Positions 54,555-63,457 of a DNA stretch of 64,000 nt are shown in pieces. Below the pieces are notes generated by a model. It was not told where the DNA came from and ran no database searches. It was given only the letters and a program-made list of their open reading frames with translations. The stretch comes from Arthrobacter sp. SPG23 (GTDB lineage: Bacteria > Actinomycetota > Actinomycetes > Actinomycetales > Micrococcaceae), in the NCBI RefSeq assembly GCF_000876655.1, contig NZ_JYCN01000013.1:62001-126000 (forward strand), written 5' to 3'. Within the stretch, counting starts at the first letter, position 1. Each line of letters begins with the position of its first letter. The position numbers were made by a program, and so were the translations under genes.

Positions 54555-55430
54555 CTACTGGCCGCCGCGGCGCACGGGCTGTGCGGAGTTCACGGTGTGG
54601 ATGGCGCGCAGGAGCTTGGCCGGGAAGTACACGGAGAAGAACACCACCATGGGTGCCTTAAGGGCCATCTTCTTGACGTTGTGAGCCTTGTACGTCCGGT
54701 CGAACCTGGTCACGTAGTACCTGTAATCGCGCGGCGAGTCCTCGAGGCGGCGGGCTGACATGCCGGAGACCATCTGGGGCCAGTACTGCACGCGCAGGTC
54801 ATGGTCGGCCAAGTGCAGGGACAGGTCGATGTCCTCGTGCATCTCGTCTTTTTCATCCCGGCACGTTTCGTCCCGGATGGTTTCCCAGGCTGAGCGGCGC
54901 AGCGCCATATTGGAGCCGAAGAGGAAGTGGTACTGGTGCTTGGCCAGTTTGAGCATCAGCTGGCGCATTTTGTCGTCAGCTTTGAGGCCGAAGCGGCGCA
55001 TCGGCATGTCGTAGTAGACAACCGGTCCGGTGGCAGCCTGGACAGCCGGGTCGAGGAAGGCTTTCTGGACCTGTTCCACCCAGTCAGGTTCCACCACGGA
55101 GTCCGCGTCGATCCGGCCCAGCACCTCGCCGGTGGCGTGGTTAAGGCCGAAATTCCGGGTGGGGATGAGCCCCTGGTCCCGGTCCTGGCTCAGCAGGACG
55201 ATGGGACTTTCAGGGTATTCCTGTTGCATCTGGCGCACTATGTCTGCCGTGCGGTCCTTGGACATGTTGTCCACAACAATGATCTCTGCTGCCGGCACCG
55301 ATTGGTAGATGGCCGCAATAAGGCACTGCCTGATAACGCTGGCCTCGTTGTATGCCGGGATGACGATGGATACGCCCGGCATAAGCGCAGCGTCGTGCGA
55401 GGCATCCTCGGCGGATCTATCGGGTGACAT
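54555..55430 (-). CDS. Family 2 glycosyltransferase
   Basis: A GT-A enzyme of about 291 residues. The nucleotide-sugar site reads VSIVIPAYNEASVIRQCLIAA, the first metal-binding aspartate lies in GRIDADSVVEPDWVEQV, and the second acidic motif is MHEDIDLSLHL. It ends in a hydrophobic stretch (KKMALKAPMVVFFSVYFPAKLL) that would anchor it to the membrane. The start at ATG 55430 is chosen; TAAATT lies eight bases upstream in leaderless geometry. An in-frame extension to 55514 is possible. The product is likely a cell-wall or exopolysaccharide glycan, but donor and acceptor are unknown. Confidence 0.87.
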   Translation of the reverse strand: MSPDRSAEDASHDAALMPGVSIVIPAYNEASVIRQCLIAAIYQSVPAAEIIVVDNMSKDRTADIVRQMQQEYPESPIVLLSQDRDQGLIPTRNFGLNHATGEVLGRIDADSVVEPDWVEQVQKAFLDPAVQAATGPVVYYDMPMRRFGLKADDKMRQLMLKLAKHQYHFLFGSNMALRRSAWETIRDETCRDEKDEMHEDIDLSLHLADHDLRVQYWPQMVSGMSARRLEDSPRDYRYYVTRFDRTYKAHNVKKMALKAPMVVFFSVYFPAKLLRAIHTVNSAQPVRRGGQ

Positions 55431-55494
55431 CACCACAAATTTAGCACCCTTGTGTGCTGCGGACCGGGACGGCGGGTGAAGGTCGGAGAAACAG

Positions 55495-55532
55495 CAGAGG
55501 AGCCCCGCACTCAAATGTGCGGGACTCCTCTG
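55495..55532 (-). terminator. Terminator of the amphipathic repeat protein gene
   Basis: CAGAGGAG-CCCCGCAC pairs with GTGCGGG-A-CTCCTCTG around a six-base loop. The one mismatch is a G-U pair in minus-strand RNA, so the hairpin belongs to the minus-strand transcript ending at 55564. The T-tract after it is weak. Confidence 0.6.
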
Positions 55533-55563
55533 GTGTGTGGTGCCGTCTCGTGACGGCGGAGTT

Positions 55564-56520
55564 CTAGTTTTCGGTTGCCTTGGTGGAACCGTTGTTCATG
55601 CTCGACGCAATGTTCTTCACGGCAGTTTTGGCATCCGTGGCAACCTTGGCGGCCTCGTCCTTGGCATCTTCGGCGGCGTCCGCGGCCTTCGCCGCGGCGT
55701 CGTCGGACGCGTCGGCAGCAGCGTCCGCTGCATCAACGGCCTTTTCGCCGGCGGTTGCCGTTGCGTCAAGGCCACTAACGGACGGTGCAGTGACGTCATT
55801 GACGGTTGTGGCCGGAACGGGTGCGGGGGTTACCGGGGCGGGGGTCTTCCAAGGGTCCTCAACCGGCTTGGAGGCCTTCCATGCTGCCACTCCGGCGGCG
55901 ACGGCTGCGGCGATGACGCCGAAAATCAGCAGTCCGCGGTGCTTCGGCTTCTGCGGCTTTGCAACTTCACCGGTGACAACCCGGGTGGCCTCCGCGGCTG
56001 CAGCCTTGAGCTGGTGGCCTGCGGCCTGGGCCTGATCCTGGATGGAATGCACAACGCCGGAGTCCGCAAGCCTCTGGGCGACGGCGTCCACGTGGGCCGG
56101 TGCGCTTTCGAGGGTACGGTGCACTGCCTCAGAGGCGTGGCCGATCTGGTCCGAGAGCCGGGGCAGGTACTCCACCACCACACGGTCACGGGCCTGGGAG
56201 ATGACCGGGGTGGCCTTGTCCAGTGCTTCGTGGAGGCGGGGCGTGGCGCTGTCCACAGCGTCATGGATCTTGGGCGCGAGGTGCGCGAGCCCGTCCTGGA
56301 TGCGCGGCGTCACGGTGGCAACGCCGTCGGCCAGGTTGTGGGCTGCCGATTTGAGCCCCTCCTGGATCTTCGGGGATGCTGTGTCAATGCCGTGCTGCAG
56401 GCGGGGAACCGCCCAGTCCACGGCTGCTTCTACGCGGGGGGCTGCCCAATCCTTGGCGTTCTCTACCGCGCTGCTGACTGACTGCTCCAGGTCACGGGCA
56501 ATACGATCCGATTTCTTCAC
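55564..56520 (-). CDS. Amphipathic-repeat membrane protein of unknown function
   Basis: A 318-residue protein I cannot name. Residues 1-115 hold about eight imperfect 11-residue repeats of the type (A/T)P-(R/K)-(I/V/L)-(Q/H/E)-x-(G/A)-(L/V)-x-x-A, for example APRVEAAVDWAV, SPKIQEGLKSA, TPRIQDGLAHL, APKIHDAVDSA and TPRLHEALDKA. They should form a long amphipathic helix like apolipoproteins or YtxH-type proteins. A single membrane helix (RGLLIFGVIAAAVAAGVAAW) is at about residues 195-214, followed by a Thr/Pro-rich part and an Ala/Asp-rich coiled tail with no Cys. It stands alone, with its own terminator. Confidence 0.75.
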   Translation of the reverse strand: MKKSDRIARDLEQSVSSAVENAKDWAAPRVEAAVDWAVPRLQHGIDTASPKIQEGLKSAAHNLADGVATVTPRIQDGLAHLAPKIHDAVDSATPRLHEALDKATPVISQARDRVVVEYLPRLSDQIGHASEAVHRTLESAPAHVDAVAQRLADSGVVHSIQDQAQAAGHQLKAAAAEATRVVTGEVAKPQKPKHRGLLIFGVIAAAVAAGVAAWKASKPVEDPWKTPAPVTPAPVPATTVNDVTAPSVSGLDATATAGEKAVDAADAAADASDDAAAKAADAAEDAKDEAAKVATDAKTAVKNIASSMNNGSTKATEN

Positions 56521-56675
56521 AACTACCTCCCGATTAATGTGACGGTTCTGTTGTTAGCCTACGTGGATTGGCTCCCACCGGCTATTCTTCAAAGCCATTT
56601 CGGGCCGATTTCACCTAGCGCGGAACTGCCCGGCAGGCCTGATGCCGCAATAGCACGACGTGGAACAATGGGCCT

Positions 56676-57221
56676 ATGACTGCCATCGCAACCGCAAAAG
56701 CAACCATCCACACCAGCCTCGGCGACATCGTCGTTAACCTCTTCGGCAACCATGCGCCCAAGACGGTCAAGAACTTCATTGGACTGGCCACCGGCGAGCA
56801 GGCCTGGACCCACCCGGAAACCGGTGAAGACAAGACCGGAACCCCCCTGTACAACGGCACCATCTTCCACCGCATCATCAAGGACTTCATGATCCAGGCC
56901 GGAGATCCCCTGGGCCGTGGCGTGGGCGGACCGGGCTACAAGTTCGACGACGAAATCCACCCCGAGCTGACCTTCAACCAGCCGTACAAGCTGGCCATGG
57001 CCAACGCCGGCATCCAGATGGGCAAGGGCACCAACGGCTCACAGTTCTTCATCACCACGATCCCCACCGACTGGCTCCAGGGCAAGCACAGCATCTTCGG
57101 TGAAGTTGCCGATGAGGAATCCAAGAAGGTCGTCGACGCCATCGAAGGTGTCCGTACGGGCATGGGCGACCGCCCGGTCGAGGACGTCGTTATTAACAGC
57201 ATCGACGTCGAGCAGCTTTAA
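56676..57221 (+). CDS. Cyclophilin-type peptidyl-prolyl isomerase
   Basis: A 181-residue cytoplasmic cyclophilin with the active-site Arg motif FHRIIKDFMIQAGDP, GSQFFITT and W/HSIFGEV. No signal peptide is seen. It isomerises X-Pro bonds during folding. In mycobacteria the equivalent gene is ppiA, also between gyrA and the rhomboid gene. The rhomboid gene follows seven bases downstream, so they may be cotranscribed. Confidence 0.95.
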   Translation: MTAIATAKATIHTSLGDIVVNLFGNHAPKTVKNFIGLATGEQAWTHPETGEDKTGTPLYNGTIFHRIIKDFMIQAGDPLGRGVGGPGYKFDDEIHPELTFNQPYKLAMANAGIQMGKGTNGSQFFITTIPTDWLQGKHSIFGEVADEESKKVVDAIEGVRTGMGDRPVEDVVINSIDVEQL

Positions 57222-57227
57222 CCCCTC

Positions 57228-58097
57228 ATGAGCTACGGAATTCCGGCGGCTGAGCCGTCCGCGCAGATTCCGGTGTGCCCCCGGCACCCGGACAGGCCTT
57301 CCTATGTCCGGTGCCAGCGCTGCGGGCGCCCGGCATGCCCGGAATGCCAGCGGGCGGCCGCCGTCGGATTCCAATGCATTGATTGCGTCAACGAGACAAA
57401 ACGGACGACGCCGGCAGCAAAGACGGTCTACGGCGGAACCGCCGTCGGCGGCCGCCCGCTGGTGACGTTCGGAATCATCGCGGCCTGTGCGCTCGTCTAT
57501 GTGCTGCAGTGGATAGTTCCCAATGACGGGATCTACCAGAACTTCGCCTTCGCCACGGTCTATGCCACTCCCGAATACGGGGTCTTCGAACCCTGGCGCA
57601 TGCTGACTTCGGCCTTCCTTCACTCTCAAGGCTTCATCCTCCACATCGTGTTGAACATGTACATGCTGTGGATGTTCGGCCAGGCGCTGGAACCCCTTCT
57701 CGGGCGCATCCGCTTCCTGGCCCTCTACCTGATATCCGCAATCGGCGGATCCGTAGGCTATGCCCTCCTCACCCCGGCCCTCCCCCCTTCCGGGGTAGTG
57801 GGTGCCTCCGGTGCCATCTTCGGGCTGTTCGGCGCCATGCTGGTGGTCCAGCGGCACCGCGGCGGTGATACGAAGCAGTTGTGGGTGCTGATCGCCATCA
57901 ACGGCGTGATCGGCTTCGTCGTCCCCCAGATCGCCTGGCAGGCACACCTTGGCGGCCTGGTGACCGGTGCTGCCTGCGCCGCGGCAATCGCCTACGCCCC
58001 CCGCGGTCCCCGGCGGTGGCTGTGGCAAGCGGCCGGCCTTGTGCTGGTGCTCGGCCTGCTCATCGGCGCCACCGCGGTGCGAATGGCCAGCGCCTAA
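57228..58097 (+). CDS. Rhomboid-family intramembrane serine protease with zinc-ribbon
   Basis: A 289-residue protein. The N-terminal 55 residues carry paired Cys motifs CPRHPDRPSYVRCQRC, CPEC and CIDC that look like a B-box-type zinc ribbon. The rest has about six helices of the rhomboid fold with the catalytic serine in GASGAIFGLFGAM and the histidine in QAHLGGLVTG. It cuts membrane-anchored substrates. The same fusion is found in other Actinobacteria near the origin. The last 20 residues are a hydrophobic extra helix. Confidence 0.92.
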   Translation: MSYGIPAAEPSAQIPVCPRHPDRPSYVRCQRCGRPACPECQRAAAVGFQCIDCVNETKRTTPAAKTVYGGTAVGGRPLVTFGIIAACALVYVLQWIVPNDGIYQNFAFATVYATPEYGVFEPWRMLTSAFLHSQGFILHIVLNMYMLWMFGQALEPLLGRIRFLALYLISAIGGSVGYALLTPALPPSGVVGASGAIFGLFGAMLVVQRHRGGDTKQLWVLIAINGVIGFVVPQIAWQAHLGGLVTGAACAAAIAYAPRGPRRWLWQAAGLVLVLGLLIGATAVRMASA

Positions 58098-58317
58098 ACA
58101 CCCCCGCCTTAGCGTGCACAGTCTGTACGCGCACAATCTGCATGCGCACAATCTGCAGCCGCGCGTGGGCACGCCCATGCCACGGCGCTCCAGGCCCAAT
58201 GCCGTCCTCCCGCGCTGCCCCAGTACCCCCGCAGCCGGACTTCGTGCTGCCGTCAACCTGCCCTGTGGCCGCGCTAGCAGCGGCTGCTCGGCTCGCTCGA
58301 ACCGGACATCCGTGAAG
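58098..58317. other. Spacer after the rhomboid gene
   Basis: No gene is seen. Direct short repeats, GCACAATCTGCATGCGCACAATCTGCAG at 58130-58157, lie at the start. No other feature is clear. Confidence 0.4.
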
Positions 58318-59050
58318 TTTTCCACAGCAGTTATCCACATTGTTGGTAACTTACACGCCTGTAGTTCACCACGACTCCCCCACGCAGCCCCTGCCAGCTG
58401 GCGATTATCGACAGCACGCCGCACCGTTGTCCACATTTGTGGATAAAGATGTTCCTGCAGGCTGTGGTTAAGTGGACAACTCGGCAGGGAGAACCGGAGG
58501 CAGGGCGCCTGCCGCTACCACCGCGTCGGACCGAAGTCCGCGTGAACGACGGCCGGGGAGGGGGAACACACACGATCCACCACCCACGTTCGGGTTCGAA
58601 AAACCCCGTCCGATGCCTGGTCCATCCTGGGAACGGGACTCGATCAACAGGTTATGCACAGTGTTAATAACTTGCGACGCGGACATTTCACCCAAGAATT
58701 TGGCGGGTTGGAGCCTCGGCCCGGCCCAAAGGTCGAATTATCCCCCGCTTTATCCCCACCTGTGGATAACTTCTGGGGATAGCGTTGTTCTTAAGTGGAT
58801 AAGTCCACCGTCGCCACCTGCAAGTCCCATGTGTGAGATTTTGGTCCCGCCACGGGGACAGCTCCCGTGGTGGTGTCGGGATTTTCGTCCGATTCCGGTC
58901 CGGCAAGCGGGTTATCCACAGTCAATCCACAGTGTTAATAACTTACGGGACTGTGATTCAACCCCTGCGCGGCTCAGATCGGGCCATGGCTGGCAGAACT
59001 GCCCCTCGCCGATGTCTGACTTATCAACAATGGGGATAAGTTTCCCCACA
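58318..59050. promoter_or_regulatory. Extra-oriC DnaA-box cluster
   Basis: This non-coding stretch holds perfect boxes TTATCCACA (58331), TTGTCCACA (58427), minus-strand TTATCCACA (58438-58446 and 58761-58769), TTATGCACA (58652) and TTATCCACA (58912). It also holds near matches TTTTCCACA (58318), TTGTCCACT minus (58471-58479), TTATCCCCA (58750 and minus 59031-59039), TTATCCACT minus (58794-58802), CAATCCACA (58923) and TTATCAACA (59021). Boxes at 58427 and 58438 face each other across two bases. Three copies of a unit combining a box with (G)TTAATAACTT(A/G)CG occur at about 58331, 58652 and 58912. The density resembles that of oriC itself. Confidence 0.75.
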
Positions 59051-59063
59051 GGGACGGGATAAC

Positions 59064-59675
59064 TCAGGCCCGGTCCGTCCACACGCCGGAGGAGCCCCGT
59101 CGATGGCTGTCCACGAGGTGCGTGTCAATAATGCCGATCGCTTCCATGAGCGCGTGCATCGTGGTGGGTCCCACAAACGCGAAGCCTTTGGCGCGCAATG
59201 CCTTGGAGAGGGCAATGGATTCCGGTGAGGTTGTGGCGATCTCTGCGTGGCTCTGCGGACTGGGCGTCACCGCCGGCTGGAAGCCCCACACGAAGTCCAC
59301 CAGCCCGCCCTCGCCCCGGAGGGCGATGGTGGCCTGGGCATTGGTGATGGCCGCCCTGATCTTCAAGCGGTTCCGGACAATGCCGGCATCGAGCATCAGG
59401 CGTTCGACGTCGACTTCGGTGAACGCCGCCACCGTGTCGGGCTGGAAGTCGTGGAACGCCGACCGGAAGGCTGGCCTTTTCCGCAGGATGGTGGCCCAGG
59501 AGAGTCCGGCCTGAAAAGCCTCCAGGCTGATGCGTTCGAACAGGCCCTGTTCGTCACGGACGGGCATGCCCCATTCGGTGTCGTAATACTGCTGGAGCAG
59601 CGGGTCCGCCGCGGCCCACGGCGGACGGGCCAGGCCGTCGCTCCCGATGATGGTGCGGCTTTCGTCCGGGATCAT
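59064..59675 (-). CDS. tag: DNA-3-methyladenine glycosylase I-like protein
   Basis: A 203-residue protein aligning with Tag. The motifs YYDTEWGMPVRDEQGLFERISLEAFQAGLSWATILRKRPAFRSAFHDF and GFAFVGPTTMHALMEAIG are typical. Tag excises 3-methyladenine from alkylated DNA. The zinc-snap ligands of E. coli Tag (Cys4, His17, His175, Cys179) are mostly gone: the N-terminal Cys is missing (LARPPWA), His17 is Tyr (YYDTEWG), and the final Cys is Ser (DTHLVDSH). The fold can still be active, but stability must come from elsewhere. It is bounded by the DnaA-box cluster on one side and the M6 protease on the other. Confidence 0.85.
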   Translation of the reverse strand: MIPDESRTIIGSDGLARPPWAAADPLLQQYYDTEWGMPVRDEQGLFERISLEAFQAGLSWATILRKRPAFRSAFHDFQPDTVAAFTEVDVERLMLDAGIVRNRLKIRAAITNAQATIALRGEGGLVDFVWGFQPAVTPSPQSHAEIATTSPESIALSKALRAKGFAFVGPTTMHALMEAIGIIDTHLVDSHRRGSSGVWTDRA

Positions 59676-59827
59676 CTGGTTTCCTTAGCTATTCCTGCAC
59701 GGTGCTGCCACGTCCAGCATATTGAGCGGCCGGCGCAGGACATGATGTGGTGATCGCGAAATTCATAGTCGAACGCTCACTCTCACATTATGCTGTGGCT
59801 CTGATCACAAATTACTGGGAGGTACGT

Positions 59828-62109
59828 GTGAGGAAAACCAAAATTGCCGTGGCCGGCGTGGCGGGGGTCGTTCTCGGGATGCTCAGCATCCAGGCCCCGG
59901 CCGTAGCCGCGCCACCTGCCGACGACGGGTCAACCGGGGCCGCCGCGACAGTCCGGCAGGACAACCGTCCGGGACCGCGGACGAAGGAACTCGTGGATCG
60001 GCGCAACGCAGCCATAGAAAAGGTGGCCAAGGGGCAGGCGAAAGCCAGCCAGGACGGCGTGGTCCAGCTGGCGCCGGACAAATTCGCCGAGGTGGAAACC
60101 GCTAAGCAGGACAAGATCTTCACCATCCTGGCTGAGTTCGGCGACCAGGGATCGGGCCGGTTCGGAACGACGCCCGGGCCGGTACACAACACGATCGCGC
60201 AACCGGACCGGGCGGTGGACAACACCACGCTGTGGACCAAGGATTTCAGCCCTGCCTACTACGAAGAACTCTTCAATGGCAGCGGCGAATCCATGAAGGG
60301 GTACTACGAGGCCGTTTCCAATAACGCGTATTCGGTAACAAACACCGTGACGGACTGGGTCAAGGTGCCCAATAACGGCTCCTTCTATGGCGACAACGCC
60401 ACGGAGGACACCGGCGGTGCCTGGGCCTTTGTCCGGGACTCCGGCAACGCATGGTGGGATTCCCAGGTGGCGGCCGGCAAGTCACCGGCTGACATCGACG
60501 CGTACCTCGCGCAGTTCGATGTGTGGGACCGCTACGACTACAACAACAACGGCAACTTCAACGAACCAGACGGCTACATCGACCACTTCCAGGCAGTCCA
60601 CGCAGGCGAGGGCGAGGAAGCCGGAGGTGGCACCCTCGGCGAAGACGCCATCTGGTCCCACCGCTGGTATGCCTTTGGCAACCAGTTCGGCTCCGCCGGC
60701 CCGGAAGGCAACCTCTCCGGTGGAACCCGGATCGGGTCCTCCAAATACTGGCTGGGCGATTACACGACAGAACCCGAAAACGGCGGAGTCGGCGTCTTCG
60801 CCCACGAATTCGGCCACGACCTTGGACTGCCGGACTTCTATGACACCTCGGGAGCCGCAACCAACAGCACTGCGTTCTGGACCCTCATGAGCGCAGGCTC
60901 CTGGCTGGGCCATGGATCTTCCGCCAACGAAGGGATCGGCACCACCCCGGGTCTGATGGGGCCCGAAGAGAAGCTCTTCCTCGGCTGGCTCGATTTCAGC
61001 ACAGTGACGGCGGGGGCTAGCGGAGACTTTGTCCTCAACCCGTCCCAGCTCCAGGCTGAGGGGAAGGACCAGGCTGTCCGGGTCAACCTGCCGGATAAGA
61101 CCACCACCACCAACTACACAACTCCCGCCTCAGGGAGCCACGCGTGGTGGACAGGCAGCGCGGACAACCTCAACAAGTCCCTGACCCGCACCGTCCCGCC
61201 ACAGTCGCGGGTGACCGTCACGGCGAATGCCTGGTACGACATCGAAGCGAACTACGACTACCTCTACGGCGAGTATTCCACCGACGGCGGCAAGACCTGG
61301 AAGTCCGCAGGGCGTGCACTCAGCGGATCCGCGGCTTGGGGACAGGTGCGTTACTCCTACGACGCAGCCGGCCTGGAATCGCTGTTCCGCTTCAGGTACC
61401 AGACCGACGGCGGTGTCCACAACCCCGGCGCCTTCATTGACGATGTCAAGATTTCGGCCGGAAAGACTGTCATCGCGAGCGACGACTTCGAATCCGGCGC
61501 AGGACAGTGGATTGCTGAAGAGCCGTGGCAGCTGAGCAGCGGTTCCGTGACCCGGACCACTGAGCAGTACTACCTCGTGGAGAACCGTGAATATGTGGCT
61601 TTGACGCCACGCTAGCGGAAGGACCGTATGCCTTCACCAAGGCCATCACGGCACCGAACTGGGTGGACTTCTTCAAGTACCAGAACGGAATGCTGGTCTG
61701 GTACATCGACGATTCCTACGCGGACAACAACGTGTCGGCACACCCCGGCGGCGGATCGGCACTGCCCGTGGATGCCCGGCCCGCACCGCTGAAGTGGTCT
61801 GATGGCACGATGCCCGGCAACACCCGCCAGCCCTTCGACGCGACCTTCGGGTTGGAGGCCACCGACGCGCTGTGCATCGGGAAGGAAGTCCAGTCCGGCA
61901 CGAAGCGCAGTCCGTCCATCAGTTCGCTCGACGCCTGCGCCCCGAGCAGCGCCCCGATCGGTGTCTTCAAGGACAGTGATCCGCTGGCCTACTACAGCGC
62001 CGACAACCCGTACGGAAGCGTGAAGGTTGCAGGTCACGGCGTGGAGATTTCCCTAACCTCCGACGCCGGTACTGACCTGGCAATCCATGTGGTCAACCCC
62101 GGCCAGTAG
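59828..62109 (+). pseudogene. Immune inhibitor A-like M6 metalloprotease, frameshifted
   Basis: From GTG 59828 (GGAGG five bases before) a signal peptide (MRKTKIAVAGVAGVVLGML...APAVA) and a large M6 peptidase domain are read. HEFGHDLGLPD (residues 326-336) carries the zinc site. The frame ends at 61615, where VENREYVALTPR stops. The rest (FKYQNGMLVWYIDDSYADNN, HPGGGSALPVDA) continues in the next frame to 62109. The nucleotides GTGGCTTTGACGCC would code the expected V-G-F-D-A with one more G. So one G was lost near 61595, joining about 760 codons. InhA-type enzymes are secreted proteases. Error or true decay cannot be told apart. Confidence 0.85.
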
Positions 62110-62138
62110 GAAGTAACTGCCGGCAATACCCCAGCAAC

Positions 62139-62179
62139 AAAAAAGTCGGACCGGCACAGCGTGCCGGTCCGACTTTTTT
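62139..62179. terminator. Bidirectional terminator between M6 gene and crgA
   Basis: AAAAAAGTCGGACCGGCAC with loop AGC and the perfect complement ending in TTTTTT. It serves both the plus-strand protease gene and the minus-strand crgA gene, which converge here. Confidence 0.95.
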
Positions 62180-62229
62180 GTGTAGCGGAGGAGTTGGCCG
62201 GGCGGATGCCGGGCGCGGGAAGTCTGTGG

Positions 62230-62484
62230 CTAGGAACGCCAGCGGGTGGTCATCAGGAAGCCGGCAATGGCAATGCCGAAGCCGGCCACGATGTTCCAGG
62301 ATCCCCAGTCCCTGACCGGGAGGGCGCCTTCGCTGATGTAGAAGGTGATGATCCACAGCAGTCCGATGATCATCAGGCCGAACATGACGGGCTTAAACCA
62401 GACGGCGTTGGGCTTGTAGGCCTGTGATGCTGAAGCCGGCTTTTCCGCGGCGGCGGTCTTCTTTCGTGGCTTTGACTCGGGCAC
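62230..62484 (-). CDS. crgA: Cell division protein CrgA
   Basis: An 84-residue protein of the CrgA family. A Lys/Ala-rich N-terminus precedes two helices (WFKPVMFGLMIIGLLWIITFYIS and WNIVAGFGIAIAGFLMTT). CrgA helps FtsZ-ring regulation and PBP recruitment in Actinobacteria. The conserved end TTRWR is present. In mycobacteria the gene is also next to the sortase/trpG stretch. Confidence 0.93.
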   Translation of the reverse strand: MPESKPRKKTAAAEKPASASQAYKPNAVWFKPVMFGLMIIGLLWIITFYISEGALPVRDWGSWNIVAGFGIAIAGFLMTTRWRS

Positions 62485-62658
62485 AGGTCCTCCTGGTCGG
62501 GCTGAATCAGGGCGGAGCCTCCGGCTTGATATCCTGCAGGAAGGAACATGCCGGCGGGGTTGGCGCCCTGGTCAGGTCTGAAGTCTTACTAGCAGCCAAT
62601 TCTAGCTGTAGTTCAGAACACACCGGCGCCAGCCCAGGCCGCCAATTGAGGAGACCAC

Positions 62659-63453
62659 GTGGTGTTGCTGGAGAAGGAGACCACCGCTGCCGTGCCGGCA
62701 CGCGGCGTCGGGATTCTCCGCAAACTCGTCCAGATCGTTGGCGAGCTGCTGATCACGGTGGGTGTCATCCTGCTCCTGTTCGTTGCGTGGCAGCTTTGGT
62801 GGACCAACGTGGAGTCCGATGCGAAGCAGAGCGAGACCATCCGGAATTTCGCCCAGGAACTGGGCGGGTCCCCGGCTCCCGCGCCATCCGATGCGCCGGG
62901 CCCCTCGACATCCGCGCCAGCCGACTACGGTCCGCCCAAGGTCGCCGAAGCGCCCGGACACGGCCAGACCATCGGCATCATGTACATCCCCCGTTTTGGC
63001 GCGGACTATACCCGGCCCATCGTGCAGGGAACCTCCACGGACGTCCTGGATACGCTGGGCCTGGGCCACTACAACGACACGGCGATGCCCGGGGCCACCG
63101 GCAACTTCGCCGTGGCCGGCCACCGCCAGACCCATGGAGCGGTCCTGGACAACATCCATACCCTGGTTCCCGGCGACAAAATCTACGTACAGACCAGGGA
63201 CGGGTTCTATGTGTACGTCTTCCGGAACAACCAGATCGTGCTTCCGTCGGCCACGGATGTGCTGCTCCCCGTGCCCACCCAGCCCGCCGCCCGGCCCACG
63301 GAGGCCTACCTCACCATGACCAGCTGCAATCCGCGCTTCGGCTCGCAGGAACGCATCATTGCATACTCCCTGCTGGACCACTGGCAGCCCGCTTCGGCTG
63401 GACCACCGGCAGAAATCGCGGCCCAGGTGGCCAAGGCACTCGGGAAGGGCTGA
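62659..63453 (+). CDS. Class E sortase
   Basis: A 264-residue sortase. An N-terminal membrane helix (LVQIVGELLITVGVILLLFVAW) is followed by a Pro/Ser-rich linker and the sortase domain (about residues 110-255). The catalytic His is in VAGHRQTH, the Cys in LTMTSCNPRFGSQERI, and the Arg follows in the same stretch. Class E enzymes anchor proteins with a LAXTG signal to the wall in high-GC Gram-positives. GTG 62659 is the start. A 56-residue gene and pabA/trpG follow with overlapping or near-overlapping starts. Confidence 0.9.
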   Translation: MVLLEKETTAAVPARGVGILRKLVQIVGELLITVGVILLLFVAWQLWWTNVESDAKQSETIRNFAQELGGSPAPAPSDAPGPSTSAPADYGPPKVAEAPGHGQTIGIMYIPRFGADYTRPIVQGTSTDVLDTLGLGHYNDTAMPGATGNFAVAGHRQTHGAVLDNIHTLVPGDKIYVQTRDGFYVYVFRNNQIVLPSATDVLLPVPTQPAARPTEAYLTMTSCNPRFGSQERIIAYSLLDHWQPASAGPPAEIAAQVAKALGKG

Positions 63454-63457
63454 CGCC

